Source of the DNA: Candidatus Ideonella esbjergensis
GTDB taxonomy: Bacteria; Pseudomonadota; Gammaproteobacteria; Burkholderiales; Burkholderiaceae_C
Direction: 5' to 3'
Assembly (NCBI GenBank): GCA_016710065.1
Contig: JADJLP010000002.1
Coordinates: 1-64,000 of the forward strand
DNA length: 64,000 nucleotides
The notes below the pieces were generated by a model. That model worked only from the letters and a program-made list of their open reading frames with translations, searched no databases and was not told the origin of the DNA. This document shows, piece after piece, positions 30,962 through 39,891 of the stretch (the first letter of the stretch is position 1; every line of letters begins with the position of its first letter). Both the position numbers and the translations under genes were made by a program.

Positions 30962-32320
30962 ATGGCCGCTGCCGACGCCCCCAACGACCCGTTTGCCGCC
31001 TTCGACGGTCAGCGCACCTTCATCCGTCCCAACCCGGGCGGCTGGACACCGCAGGCCACCGAACCCTCGCGACCCGAAACCCTGGTGGGCAGTGCCGATG
31101 CGCCACCGCCCGACAACGGCCTGAATCCGCTGCTGGCCATTGCCAACCGGCTGATGCTGCTGGCGCCGCAATTGCGCCAGACCCGTCACGTGGCCGACGT
31201 AGCCAGCCTGCGTGCCACCTTGGCCCAAGGCATACGCGATTTCGCCAGTGCAGCACAAGAGGCCAGCATCGCCCCCGAGCGCGTGATGGCCGCCCGCTAT
31301 GTGATGTGCACCCAGCTCGACGAGGCCGCCGCAGAAACTCCCTGGGGCGGCCAGGGCGTGTGGGGCCGCCACAGCCTGCTGGCCGAATTCCACAACGAGG
31401 CCTTTGGCGGCGAGAAGGTTTTCCAGCTCATGGCCCGCCTGGCCGAAAAGCCCGACCAGAACCTCGATCTGCTGGAGCTGATCTACGCCGCCATGGCCTT
31501 GGGCTTTGAAGGCCGCTACCGCGTCATCGACAACGGCCGCGCCCAGCTCGAAGCAGTGCGCGCCCGCCTGGCGCAGATCATCCGCCAGCAACGCGGCGCC
31601 TACCCCGCGCCGTTGGCACAGCACTGGGAGGGGCACCCGGCACCGCAGGCCAAGGCCTTGTCGTGGTTGCCGCTGGCCGTGTTTGGCATGGCCTGCCTGG
31701 CGGTGCTGGGCATGGCCTACGCGTTCTTTGCCAAATCGCTGGCCGACCATGCCGACCCGGTGTTCGCGCAGATTCAGCGCCTGCAGATGCCGCCGCCCGT
31801 CGCGGCCGTGCCCCAGCCAGCACCGCAGCCACGTCTGGCGGTGTTCCTGCAGCCCGACATCCGCGCCGGCCTGGTGGCGGTGCGCGATGAAGTGGACCGC
31901 AGCGTCATCACACTGCGCGGCGACGGCCTGTTCGCACGTGGCAGCGCCGCGTTGCTGAGCGAGCGCGAAGACTTGATGCGCCGCGTGGCCGAAGCCCTGG
32001 TGCGCGTGGGTGGAGAGGTGATCATCACCGGCCACACCGACAACACACCCATGCGCACCGCGCGCTTCCCGTCCAACTGGCACCTCTCGGAGGAACGTGC
32101 CCGCACCGTGCGCGACCTGATGGTGGCTGCCGGCGTGCCAGTTGAGCGCGTGCGCGCCGAAGGCCGGGCCGAAGGCGAGCCGGTGGCCGCCAACGACAGC
32201 GAAGCCAACCGCGCCACGAACCGCCGCGTGGAGATCACGCTGATGGCCGCCCGCCCCGACGTGGCCGTGCGCAAGGCTGCCCCCACAGCCAACTTCGCCG
32301 CGCCTGCGGCATCGAACTGA
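30962..32320 (+). CDS. tssL: T6SS inner-membrane protein TssL with OmpA domain
   Basis: TssL (DotU/ImpK family), 452 residues. The N-terminal cytoplasmic domain (NPLLAIANRLMLLAPQLRQT and WGRHSLLAEFHNEAFGGEKV) is followed by one membrane helix (about residues 238-260) and a C-terminal OmpA-like peptidoglycan-binding domain. That domain has ITGHTDNTPMRTARFPSNWH and NDSEANRATNRRVEI, including the conserved Asp and Arg of the diaminopimelate-binding site. This makes it the extended form of TssL that carries its own cell-wall anchor. It lies between tssK and tssM. Confidence 0.95.
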   Translation: MAAADAPNDPFAAFDGQRTFIRPNPGGWTPQATEPSRPETLVGSADAPPPDNGLNPLLAIANRLMLLAPQLRQTRHVADVASLRATLAQGIRDFASAAQEASIAPERVMAARYVMCTQLDEAAAETPWGGQGVWGRHSLLAEFHNEAFGGEKVFQLMARLAEKPDQNLDLLELIYAAMALGFEGRYRVIDNGRAQLEAVRARLAQIIRQQRGAYPAPLAQHWEGHPAPQAKALSWLPLAVFGMACLAVLGMAYAFFAKSLADHADPVFAQIQRLQMPPPVAAVPQPAPQPRLAVFLQPDIRAGLVAVRDEVDRSVITLRGDGLFARGSAALLSEREDLMRRVAEALVRVGGEVIITGHTDNTPMRTARFPSNWHLSEERARTVRDLMVAAGVPVERVRAEGRAEGEPVAANDSEANRATNRRVEITLMAARPDVAVRKAAPTANFAAPAASN

Positions 32321-32330
32321 GCCCGATGCC

Positions 32331-35300
32331 ATGTTGAACAAGTTGCTGGGCCTCCTCTTCAACCGCTGGACGCTGCTGGCGGTGTTGCTGTTGTTGGTGT
32401 TGTTGGTGGTGTGGCTGATCGGCCCGCTGGTGGCCGTGGGCGAGTGGCGCCCGCTCGACAGCGAGCGCTCGCGCTGGATCCTCACCGCCCTCATCCTGCT
32501 CGCCACCGCCGGTGTGGTGGGCTGGCGCATGTGGAGCGCGCGCAAGGGCAATGCCCAGGTGGTGGCGCAGCTTGCGGCCGCGCCCACCGGCCCGGCCGCT
32601 GCGGCCGAGAGCGCCGACATGGCAGCCGTGCGCCAACGCTTTGAAGGCGCGCTCAAGGTGCTGCGCAACGCGCGCTTCTCCGCAGCCGGCGCAGAAGGCG
32701 GTGCCAAGGGCTGGTTCAAGAAGTTGAACGAGCGCATGTCGGGCAAGTTCCTCTACGAACTGCCCTGGTACCTGATCATCGGCGCGCCTGGCACTGGCAA
32801 GACCACCGCACTGCAGAACGCTGGCCTGCGTTTTCCGCTCTCCGAGCACATGGGCGATCAGGCCGTGCGCGGCGTGGGTGGTACGCGCGACTGCGACTGG
32901 TGGTTCACCGACAGCGCGGTGCTGATCGACACCGCCGGCCGCTTCACCACACAAGACAGCGACCGCGAGAACGACAAGTCCACCTGGGGCAGCTTCCTGG
33001 CGCTGCTCAAGAAATCGCGCCCGCGCCAGCCGCTCAACGGCGTGCTGGTCACCGTCAGCGCGCCCGACCTGCTGCTCAAGAGCCCGGCCGACAAGTTGCG
33101 CCACGCCCAGGCCGTGCGCACCCGCGTGCAAGAGTTGCACGAGCAACTGGGCATCCGTTTGCCCATCTATTTGCTGGTCACCAAGTGCGACCTGATCGCC
33201 GGCTTCACCGACAGCTTCTCTTCGCTCGACAAAGCCCAGCGCGCCATGCCCTGGGGCTTCACCTTCGGTCTGGGCGCCTCGGCCTTCCAGAAGGAATTGC
33301 AGACCGAGTTCGACGCGCTGCTGGCGCGGCTCAACGCCGGCCTGGTGGATGGCCTGCAGGGCGAGGCCGACCCGCCGCGCCGCAACCGCATGTACGGTTT
33401 TCCCAACCAGTTCGCCGGCCTGAAGGCGCCGTTGCTGGAGCTGGTGCACCAGGTGTTCGCGCCCTCGCCGTTTGAAGCCGACCCGATGCTGCGCGGCGTG
33501 TACTTCGTGAGCGGCACACAAGAGGGCACGCCCATCGACCGCGTGCTGGGCTCGGTGGCGCGCCGCTACCAGTTGGAGCAATCGGTGCTGCCGCCGCTGC
33601 GCTCCAGTGGCCGCAGCTACTTCCTCGAACGCCTGCTGAGCGAAGTCGTGTTCGCCGAGCACGGCCTGGCCGGCACGCGCCGTGGCTGGGAGCGCCAGCG
33701 CAACGTGATGGCGCTGGCTGGCTATGTGGCCATGGGGCTGGTCACCGTGGGCCTCACCGGCGCCTGGTGGATGAGCTGGCGCAACAACCGCAGCTACATC
33801 GAGGGCGTGCAGGCCAAGGTGCAGGCCGTGGCCAAGCAGGTGCAGGAGACACCCAACCGCGCCAACTCCGATCTGCTGCCGTTGATGCCGGCGCTCGAAG
33901 CCACGCTGGGCTTGGCACAGGCCGGTGATGCCAATGGCGGGCTCAGCGTGCCATGGAGCATGGGCTTTGGCCTGTACCAGGGCAAGAAGCTCGATGGCGC
34001 GGCCCGCACCGCCTATGAGCACATGCTGCGCGACGCTGTGCTGCCGCGCCTGGCGTTGCGCTTTGAAGAGCAGCTGCGCAGCGATGGCCAGGCCGACTCA
34101 CAGTACGAGGCGCTGAAGGCCTACCTGATGATGTACGACCTGCCGCACTTTGATGCGGCCTCGCTCAAGGCACAGGTGGAGAGCGACTGGAACAACCGCT
34201 TCACGCGCGGTCTGGAGCCCGAACAACGCGAGGCGCTGAGCCGCCACTTGGACGCGCTGCTGGCCCAGGGCCCGGTGGTGTCGCCGCTCGCGAAAGACCA
34301 GGGCCTGATCGACGCCACGCGCAATGCGCTCACCGCCGTGCCGCTGCCGCAGCGCGTCTACACCCGCTTGCGCCAGCAGGGCCTGGGCGACGGCTACCCC
34401 GAGTTCACCGTGGTCAAGGCTGGTGGCGGCAATGCCCCGCTGGTGTTCCAGCGTGTCAGCGGCCAGCCGCTCACGCGCGGCGTGCCAGGCCTGTTCACCT
34501 ACAAGGGCTATTACGAAGGCTTCCAGACGGTGGTCAGCGAGGCCGCCAAGCAGTTGGCTGACGAACAGACCTGGGTGCTGGGCATCCCCGCCACCGAGGC
34601 CAAGGGCGTGCAGGCCGCGTTCGCGTCCGACAAGCTGGTGAACGATGTGCGGCGCCTGTACCTCACCGACTACCGCGATACCTGGAAGGCCTTCATCGCC
34701 GACGTGCGCATGATCCCGCTGGCCAGTATCTCGCAGGCCGTGGAGCGCACGCGCTTCCTGGCCGCGCCCGATTCGCCTCTGGTGCCGCTGATGCGGGGCA
34801 TCTCGCGCGAAACCACGCTGCTGGGCAGCCAGGGCGCGGTGGAGCGCGTCTCGCAGCAGGCGCGTGGCACGGTGGAGGCGGTGAAGGACAAGGTGCTGGG
34901 CACGCTGGGCGCCAAGACCACCCAGGGCACGCCGGGCGATCGCATCGAGAGCATCGTCGACGACGAGTTCGCCGGCCTGCGCCGATTGGTGACCGCGCCC
35001 GAGGGTGGCAAGGCGCCCATCGAGGGCGTGGTGGCGCGGCTGGGTGAGCTGCAGGTGCTGCTCACCGCGGCCGAATCGGCGCTCAAGGGCGGTGCCGCGC
35101 CCGCGCCGTCGCCGCTGCCCAACCAGATCAAGGCCGAGGCCGCCAACGCGCCCGAGCCGATTCGCTCCATGCTTGACACGCTGGGCACGTCCAGCTCGCG
35201 TGTGGCGTCGATGCAGTTGCGCGAGAGCCTCTCGCGCGAGGTGCGCTCGCAGGTGGGCGAGTTCTGCCACCAGGCCATAGCCGGGCGCTACCCGTTCGAT

Positions 35301-35912
35301 GCCAGCTCCTCGCGCGAGGTGACGCCGGCCGACTTCGCCACGCTGTTCGGCCCGGGCGGCAAGTTCGATCAGATGCAGCAGAAGCTCGCGCCCTACATCG
35401 ACACCAGCACCCGGCCCTGGAGCTTCCGCTCGGTGGAAGGCACGCCACTGGGCGCGGACGTGGGCACGCTGCCGCAATTCCAGCGCGCCCAGGTCATCCG
35501 CGAGACCTTCTTCGCGGCCGGTGCCGGCCCCTCCACGTCGCTGGTCTTCAAGCCGCTTGAGATGGACAGCGCACTGCGCGAATTCACGCTCGATGTGGAT
35601 GGCCAGATCGTGCGCTACGACCACGGCCCGCAGATCCCGCAGCCGGTGCGCTGGCCCGGCCCGCGCGGCTCGAACGTGGTGCGCATGATGGTGCAGCCAT
35701 CAGGCAGCACCGGCCTGGTGAACGACGGGCCCTGGGCGCTGTTCCGCATGTTCGAGCGGGTCAACCTCACGCCCGGCTCGGCGCCCGAGAAGTTCCGCGC
35801 CACCTTCGACGTGGACGGCCGCAAGGTGGTGTTTGACGTCACCGCCGGCAGCGTGCGCAACCCCTTCCGCCTGCCCGAGCTGCGCGGATTCTCCTGCCCC
35901 AACGGTCTGTAG
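32331..35912 (+). CDS. tssM: T6SS inner-membrane protein TssM (IcmF)
   Basis: TssM, 1193 residues, spans the inner membrane and periplasm and binds TssJ. Two N-terminal helices (about residues 8-35 and 45-66) precede a cytoplasmic NTPase-like domain with an intact Walker A motif GAPGTGKTT starting at Gly151, and DTAGRF as the Walker B region. A third membrane helix lies near residue 465 (YVAMGLVTVGLTGAWW). The large periplasmic part carries the IcmF-related and VasK-type C-terminal beta domain, ending PFRLPELRGFSCPNGL. It begins ten bases after tssL and is cotranscribed with tagF. Confidence 0.97.
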   Translation: MLNKLLGLLFNRWTLLAVLLLLVLLVVWLIGPLVAVGEWRPLDSERSRWILTALILLATAGVVGWRMWSARKGNAQVVAQLAAAPTGPAAAAESADMAAVRQRFEGALKVLRNARFSAAGAEGGAKGWFKKLNERMSGKFLYELPWYLIIGAPGTGKTTALQNAGLRFPLSEHMGDQAVRGVGGTRDCDWWFTDSAVLIDTAGRFTTQDSDRENDKSTWGSFLALLKKSRPRQPLNGVLVTVSAPDLLLKSPADKLRHAQAVRTRVQELHEQLGIRLPIYLLVTKCDLIAGFTDSFSSLDKAQRAMPWGFTFGLGASAFQKELQTEFDALLARLNAGLVDGLQGEADPPRRNRMYGFPNQFAGLKAPLLELVHQVFAPSPFEADPMLRGVYFVSGTQEGTPIDRVLGSVARRYQLEQSVLPPLRSSGRSYFLERLLSEVVFAEHGLAGTRRGWERQRNVMALAGYVAMGLVTVGLTGAWWMSWRNNRSYIEGVQAKVQAVAKQVQETPNRANSDLLPLMPALEATLGLAQAGDANGGLSVPWSMGFGLYQGKKLDGAARTAYEHMLRDAVLPRLALRFEEQLRSDGQADSQYEALKAYLMMYDLPHFDAASLKAQVESDWNNRFTRGLEPEQREALSRHLDALLAQGPVVSPLAKDQGLIDATRNALTAVPLPQRVYTRLRQQGLGDGYPEFTVVKAGGGNAPLVFQRVSGQPLTRGVPGLFTYKGYYEGFQTVVSEAAKQLADEQTWVLGIPATEAKGVQAAFASDKLVNDVRRLYLTDYRDTWKAFIADVRMIPLASISQAVERTRFLAAPDSPLVPLMRGISRETTLLGSQGAVERVSQQARGTVEAVKDKVLGTLGAKTTQGTPGDRIESIVDDEFAGLRRLVTAPEGGKAPIEGVVARLGELQVLLTAAESALKGGAAPAPSPLPNQIKAEAANAPEPIRSMLDTLGTSSSRVASMQLRESLSREVRSQVGEFCHQAIAGRYPFDASSSREVTPADFATLFGPGGKFDQMQQKLAPYIDTSTRPWSFRSVEGTPLGADVGTLPQFQRAQVIRETFFAAGAGPSTSLVFKPLEMDSALREFTLDVDGQIVRYDHGPQIPQPVRWPGPRGSNVVRMMVQPSGSTGLVNDGPWALFRMFERVNLTPGSAPEKFRATFDVDGRKVVFDVTAGSVRNPFRLPELRGFSCPNGL

Positions 35913-35928
35913 TTTCAAGGACCCCGCC

Positions 35929-36612
35929 ATGGCCGCCGACGACGTTCCCGGTTGGTTCGGCAAGTTGTCGATGCTGGGCGATTTCGCCTCACGTCGCCTT
36001 GCGCCCGAGTGGGTGCGCGGTTGCGACGTGTGGCTCAGCGCCTGCGTGCGCGAAAGCCGACAGAGCCTGGGTGACGAATGGATGCGGGTCTACCTCTCGG
36101 CACCCGTGTGGCGCTTTGCCTGGGCGCCGGGCGTGGTGGATGCGCAGTGGTGGTTTGGCGCGCTGATGCCCAGTTGCGACAGCGTGGGCCGCTACTTTCC
36201 ATTGCTGATCGCTCAGGCCCGTGCCGACGCGCCCACCGACCGCATCGCACTCGATCACCTGGACCTGTGGTGGGCCCACGTGGCCCGCGCCGGCCTGGCC
36301 ACCTTGGCCGACGGCGCCACCTTGGAGGGCTTTGAAGAGGCGTTGGCGCACGCACCGCCCTGGCCGTCGCCGCGCCGCGCCCACTACACCCGCCCCATGC
36401 CCGAGGCCGGCAGAGAGCGCCTGGCCGTGGCCGCCAACGCGTCGCTCGCTGACGTGGCGGGCAGCCTGGCCGCCAACCATTGGCTGCAACGCCTGGCCAA
36501 CACCGGCCTGTGGTGGCCCATGGCCGCACCCGGTGCGCCGGGCAGTTGCACCTTCACGCCCGGCATGCCGCCGGCTGCGGCCTACGCGCAGATGTTGCGC
36601 GGACAGTGGTGA
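35929..36612 (+). CDS. tagF: T6SS-associated protein TagF
   Basis: TagF (ImpM/SciT family), 227 residues; in Pseudomonas aeruginosa it represses T6SS assembly post-translationally, countering the kinase/FHA pathway. The start MAADDVPGWFGKLSMLGDFA fits the family pattern GWFGKLPxxGDF. Other conserved parts are SRRLAPEWVRGCDVWLSACV and WGVVDAQWW-like residues in the middle. The ATG lies 16 bases after tssM with CAAGGA upstream. This run of T6SS genes ends here at a strong hairpin. Its presence fits the PP2C, kinase and FHA genes found further right. Confidence 0.9.
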   Translation: MAADDVPGWFGKLSMLGDFASRRLAPEWVRGCDVWLSACVRESRQSLGDEWMRVYLSAPVWRFAWAPGVVDAQWWFGALMPSCDSVGRYFPLLIAQARADAPTDRIALDHLDLWWAHVARAGLATLADGATLEGFEEALAHAPPWPSPRRAHYTRPMPEAGRERLAVAANASLADVAGSLAANHWLQRLANTGLWWPMAAPGAPGSCTFTPGMPPAAAYAQMLRGQW

Positions 36613-36676
36613 ACTGAAGTCGGGCGCCAGCGCATCACCTACGTCCTTCCCGCAAGGCGCTGCGACCCGCAAAGAA

Positions 36677-36703
36677 GAACGGCCCGGACAGACCGGGCCG
36701 TTC
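36677..36703. terminator. Bidirectional hairpin terminator between tagF and dctM
   Basis: GAACGGCCCGG (36677-36687) and CCGGGCCGTTC (36693-36703) pair perfectly over 11 bases around ACAGA. The flanks are short of T on the plus side but give TTCTTT on the minus side. It lies between convergent tagF and dctM and probably serves both. Confidence 0.8.
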
Positions 36704-36723
36704 TGTCGAGACATCTCAGCAGC

Positions 36724-38016
36724 TCACGGGCCGGTGTTCATGCCCAGCGCATGCGGCAGTGCCAGCGACATTGCGGGCCAGTAGGTGACGATGCCCAGGA
36801 ACACCAACATCGTCAGCAGCCACGGCCACACCGCCACGGTCAGTTCGGTGATGCCCATCTTGGTGATGCCCGAGGCCACGTAGAGGTTCAGGCCCACGGG
36901 CGGGTGGCACATGCCCACTTCCATGTTCACCACGATCAGGATGCCGAAGTGCACCGGGTCGATGCCCAGCTTGACGGCCACCGGAAACAGGATGGGCGCC
37001 ATGATCAGCACGATGGACGAGGGCTCCATGAAGTTGCCGGCCACCAGCAGCAGGATGTTGCAGACCAGCAGGAAACTGATCGGGCCCAGGCCCTGCGCCA
37101 CCAGCCAGTCGGCCAGGTGCTGCGGGATCTGCTGGTCGGCCAGCACGAAGCTGAACAGCACCGCGTTGGTGATGATGTACAGCAGCATCGCGCTCATGTT
37201 GGCCGAGTTCAGCAGCACGCGTGGCACGTCTTTCAGCCCCAGGTCTTTGTAGACAAAGACGGCGATGAAGAAGGCATACACCGCGCTCATGGCGGCGGCC
37301 TCGGTGGGCGTGAACAGGCCGGAGTAGATGCCGCCCATCACGATCACGATCAGCATCAGGCCCCAGAAGGACTCGCGCAAGGTTTGAAAGCGCCGGGCCC
37401 AGCTTGCTTTTTCCAGGCGAGGGTAGTTGAACTTGCGTGCCCGCCACCAGGTGGTGGCTCCCAGGAACACCGCCAGGCCGATGCCCGGCACCACGCCGGC
37501 CATGAACAGCGCACCCAGCGAGGTGTTGGTGGAGACCGAATACATCACCATCACGATGGACGGCGGGATCAGGATGCCCAGTGCGCCCGAGGTGGTGATG
37601 ACGCCGGCCCCGAATTTGGTGGGGAAACCCGCCTTCACCATGGCCGGCAGCAGGATGGAGCCGATGGCCACGACGGTGGCCGGCGACGACCCTGACACGG
37701 CCGCAAAGAGTGCGCAGGCCACCACGCCCGCCAGGCCCAGGCCGCCATAGAAATGGCCCACCATGGATGAGGCGAAGTTGATCATGCGTTTCGCCACCCC
37801 GCCGTGGGTGAGGAAGTTGCCGGCCAGAATGAAGAACGGGATCGCCATGATCTCGAACTTCTCGATGCCGGTGAACAGCTTGAGCGCCACCGATTGCACG
37901 GGCACGTCGGTGAAACCGAAGATGAAGCTGAGCACGGTCAGGCCCAGCGCGATCGAGATGGGCATGCCGGTGAGCATCAGCAGCACCAGCAGGCCAAAGA
38001 TGATGAGGCCGTTCAT
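36724..38016 (-). CDS. dctM: TRAP transporter large permease (DctM)
   Basis: Large membrane subunit of a tripartite (TRAP) transporter, 430 residues with about twelve hydrophobic segments. It uses the sodium gradient to move an organic acid brought by the binding protein. Family segments include the N-terminal IIFGLLVLLMLTGMPISIAL, VAIGSILLPAMVKAGFP and FMEPSSIVLIMAPILFPVAV. It overlaps dctQ by four bases (ATGA), so they are translationally coupled. Transcribed away from the divergent kinase gene as dctP-dctQ-dctM. The substrate cannot be read from sequence; C4-dicarboxylate-like acids are the default for the family. Confidence 0.94.
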   Translation of the reverse strand: MNGLIIFGLLVLLMLTGMPISIALGLTVLSFIFGFTDVPVQSVALKLFTGIEKFEIMAIPFFILAGNFLTHGGVAKRMINFASSMVGHFYGGLGLAGVVACALFAAVSGSSPATVVAIGSILLPAMVKAGFPTKFGAGVITTSGALGILIPPSIVMVMYSVSTNTSLGALFMAGVVPGIGLAVFLGATTWWRARKFNYPRLEKASWARRFQTLRESFWGLMLIVIVMGGIYSGLFTPTEAAAMSAVYAFFIAVFVYKDLGLKDVPRVLLNSANMSAMLLYIITNAVLFSFVLADQQIPQHLADWLVAQGLGPISFLLVCNILLLVAGNFMEPSSIVLIMAPILFPVAVKLGIDPVHFGILIVVNMEVGMCHPPVGLNLYVASGITKMGITELTVAVWPWLLTMLVFLGIVTYWPAMSLALPHALGMNTGP

Positions 38017-38645
38017 GGCTTGCTGCCTCCAGCGGTGGGGGTCAGGGGGGCTTCGGTGACTTCGTCCAGGCCGTCCACATGCCCGTGGTCATGGTGGGGC
38101 AGGTCGCCGGTTTTGTGGAAGTGCCAGGCCACTTGCAGGAAGCGGAAGCACATCAGCGAGGAGCCCAGCGGGATGGCCATGTAGATGATCCAGGTGGGCC
38201 ACTCCAGGTCGGGGGTGGTGGGGCCTTCGGTCAGGCCTTCCATGTTCATGCCTAAGGCGTTGGACAAGACGTATTGCAGGCCGTTGTGCAACACGAAGTT
38301 CAGGCCCAGCACGGCGATGGTGCCGGTGAACAACGCGCCCGCCATCAGGCCGAACAGCACGAACTTGGCACGACGCGCCTCGGGCATGCGGTTGATGACC
38401 ACGTCCACACCCACGTGGATGCCGGTGCGCACACCGTAGGCGGCACCGAACTTGGCCATCCACACGAACATGTAGATGGTGGCTTCCTGGGCCCAGGACA
38501 CGTCCTTGGACAGCATCCAGTCCTGAACACCGGGAATGGCCCAGCCTGACAGGTAGCGGTGCAGCACCGCCATGAAGATGATGAGGGTGGCCCCGGCCAT
38601 CAAGGCCGTGATGATCCATTCCTCGAGGTGATCGAGCCACTTCAT
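38013..38645 (-). CDS. dctQ: TRAP transporter small permease (DctQ)
   Basis: Small membrane subunit of the TRAP transporter, 210 residues with four hydrophobic helices. I chose the ATG giving MKWLDHLEEWIITALMAGAT because GGAAGGAGGGG stands just upstream; an earlier in-frame codon would lack this. The family pattern WxxE(A/S)TIYMFVWMAKFG and GVDVVINRMPE is visible. The C-terminus is His/Asp-rich (HHDHGHVDGLDE), possibly only a hydrophilic tail. It is coupled to dctM and lies 90 bases after dctP. Confidence 0.92.
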   Translation of the reverse strand: MKWLDHLEEWIITALMAGATLIIFMAVLHRYLSGWAIPGVQDWMLSKDVSWAQEATIYMFVWMAKFGAAYGVRTGIHVGVDVVINRMPEARRAKFVLFGLMAGALFTGTIAVLGLNFVLHNGLQYVLSNALGMNMEGLTEGPTTPDLEWPTWIIYMAIPLGSSLMCFRFLQVAWHFHKTGDLPHHDHGHVDGLDEVTEAPLTPTAGGSKP

Positions 38646-38686
38646 GGGGCCCCTCCTTCCAGGTTGCACGGTGCGCAAACACCAGG

Positions 38687-38714
38687 CCTGGGCACCGCGC
38701 GGGCGGCACCCAGG
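38687..38714 (-). promoter_or_regulatory. Intercistronic stem-loop between dctP and dctQ
   Basis: CCTGGGCACCGC and GCGGCACCCAGG pair through a six-base and a four-base stem, with one CA/CA internal loop, around a GCGG tetraloop. No T-run follows, so it is more likely an RNA 3'-end stabiliser or attenuator that keeps dctP mRNA more abundant than dctQ-dctM than a full terminator. Confidence 0.5.
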
Positions 38715-38735
38715 GCTTCAAGCGCGCGGCTCAGC

Positions 38736-39746
38736 TCAGAGCTTGGCCGGGTCGAAGTCGGTTTCCTTGTAGATCTGCTGGATGGTTTCGGCGCCAATGC
38801 GCGATTCCATCTGCTTGTGCACTGGCACCAGGGCCTTCTTCAGCGCCAGACGCTCGGCGGCGGTGGGGGTGTAGATCTCGGTCTTGCCGGTGGCCTTGAC
38901 CTTGGCCAGCGCCTCGTCGTTCAGTGCTCGGGCGCTGTCGTTGGCCACCTTGGTGGCTTCGGCCATGGCGGCGTCCAGCTGGCCGCGCACGTCGGCGGGC
39001 AGGCCGTCCCAGAACTTCTTGTTCACCACCACCGCGTAGCCCAGGTAGCCGTGGTCTGAAACGGTGATGTGCTTTTGCACCTCGTGCATCTTCTGCGTGT
39101 AGAGGTTGGAGTGCGGGTTCTCGGTGCCGTCCACCACGCCGGTCTGCAGCGCCTGGTACACCTCGGAGAAGGCCATCACCTGGGGCACCACACCCAGTGC
39201 GCGCATCTGGGCATCCAGCACCTTGGACGACTGGATGCGCATTTTCAGGCCCTTGAAGTCTTCGGGCTTGTGCATGGGCCTGTTGGACGAGAACGACTTG
39301 AAGCCGTTGTCCCAGTAAGCCAGGCCAGTGATGCCCTTGGGCTCCAGCTTGGCCAGCAGGCTCTTGCCCAGGGCGCCCTGGGTCACCTTGTGCAGCTCAG
39401 GGTAGTTGTCAAAGATGTAGGGCAGGTCAAAAACCTCGAACTCCTTCACGCCCAGTGGCGCGAACTTGCTCAGCGAGGGCGCCAGCATCTGCACCGAGCC
39501 CAGTTGCAGGGCCTCCATCTCTTCCTTGTCCTTGTAGAGCTGGCTGTTGGGGAAGACCTCCACCTTGACCTTGCCCTTGGTCAGCTCGCCAGCCCGCTTG
39601 GCAAAGAATTCGGCGGCCTTGCCCTTGGGCGTGTCGGCGGCCACCACATGGCTGAACTTGATGACGATGGGCGACTGGGCGTAGGCCACGGGGGCCAGGG
39701 TGGCGGCCACGGCGGCGGCCAGCAGGATGCGACGGGTGCTGAACAT
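38736..39746 (-). CDS. dctP: TRAP transporter periplasmic binding protein (DctP)
   Basis: Substrate-binding protein of the TRAP system, 336 residues. A signal peptide (MFSTRRILLAAAVAATLAPV, cleaved near AYA-Q) leads to the mature IVIKFSHVVAADTPKGKAAE. The DctP signature is clear: LKMRIQSSKVLDAQMRALG with the conserved ligand-binding arginine, then FSEVYQALQTGVVDGTENP. I chose the ATG with CAGGAGAC upstream. It is the first gene of its operon, with a 145-base region shared with the divergent histidine kinase gene, as expected for a transporter controlled by that pair. Confidence 0.95.
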   Translation of the reverse strand: MFSTRRILLAAAVAATLAPVAYAQSPIVIKFSHVVAADTPKGKAAEFFAKRAGELTKGKVKVEVFPNSQLYKDKEEMEALQLGSVQMLAPSLSKFAPLGVKEFEVFDLPYIFDNYPELHKVTQGALGKSLLAKLEPKGITGLAYWDNGFKSFSSNRPMHKPEDFKGLKMRIQSSKVLDAQMRALGVVPQVMAFSEVYQALQTGVVDGTENPHSNLYTQKMHEVQKHITVSDHGYLGYAVVVNKKFWDGLPADVRGQLDAAMAEATKVANDSARALNDEALAKVKATGKTEIYTPTAAERLALKKALVPVHKQMESRIGAETIQQIYKETDFDPAKL

Positions 39747-39891
39747 GGTTTGTCTCCTGAGGTCAAGCGCCGGGCGAAGTGCCGACGTTGGCGGCGATTC
39801 TGAGTGCACAAGACGGCCCTTGGCTAGTTGTGGAGAACCACATGGTGAGTCCGGGTTGGAGCGGGGTGGGTGGCGCCTTAGACTGGCCGCC

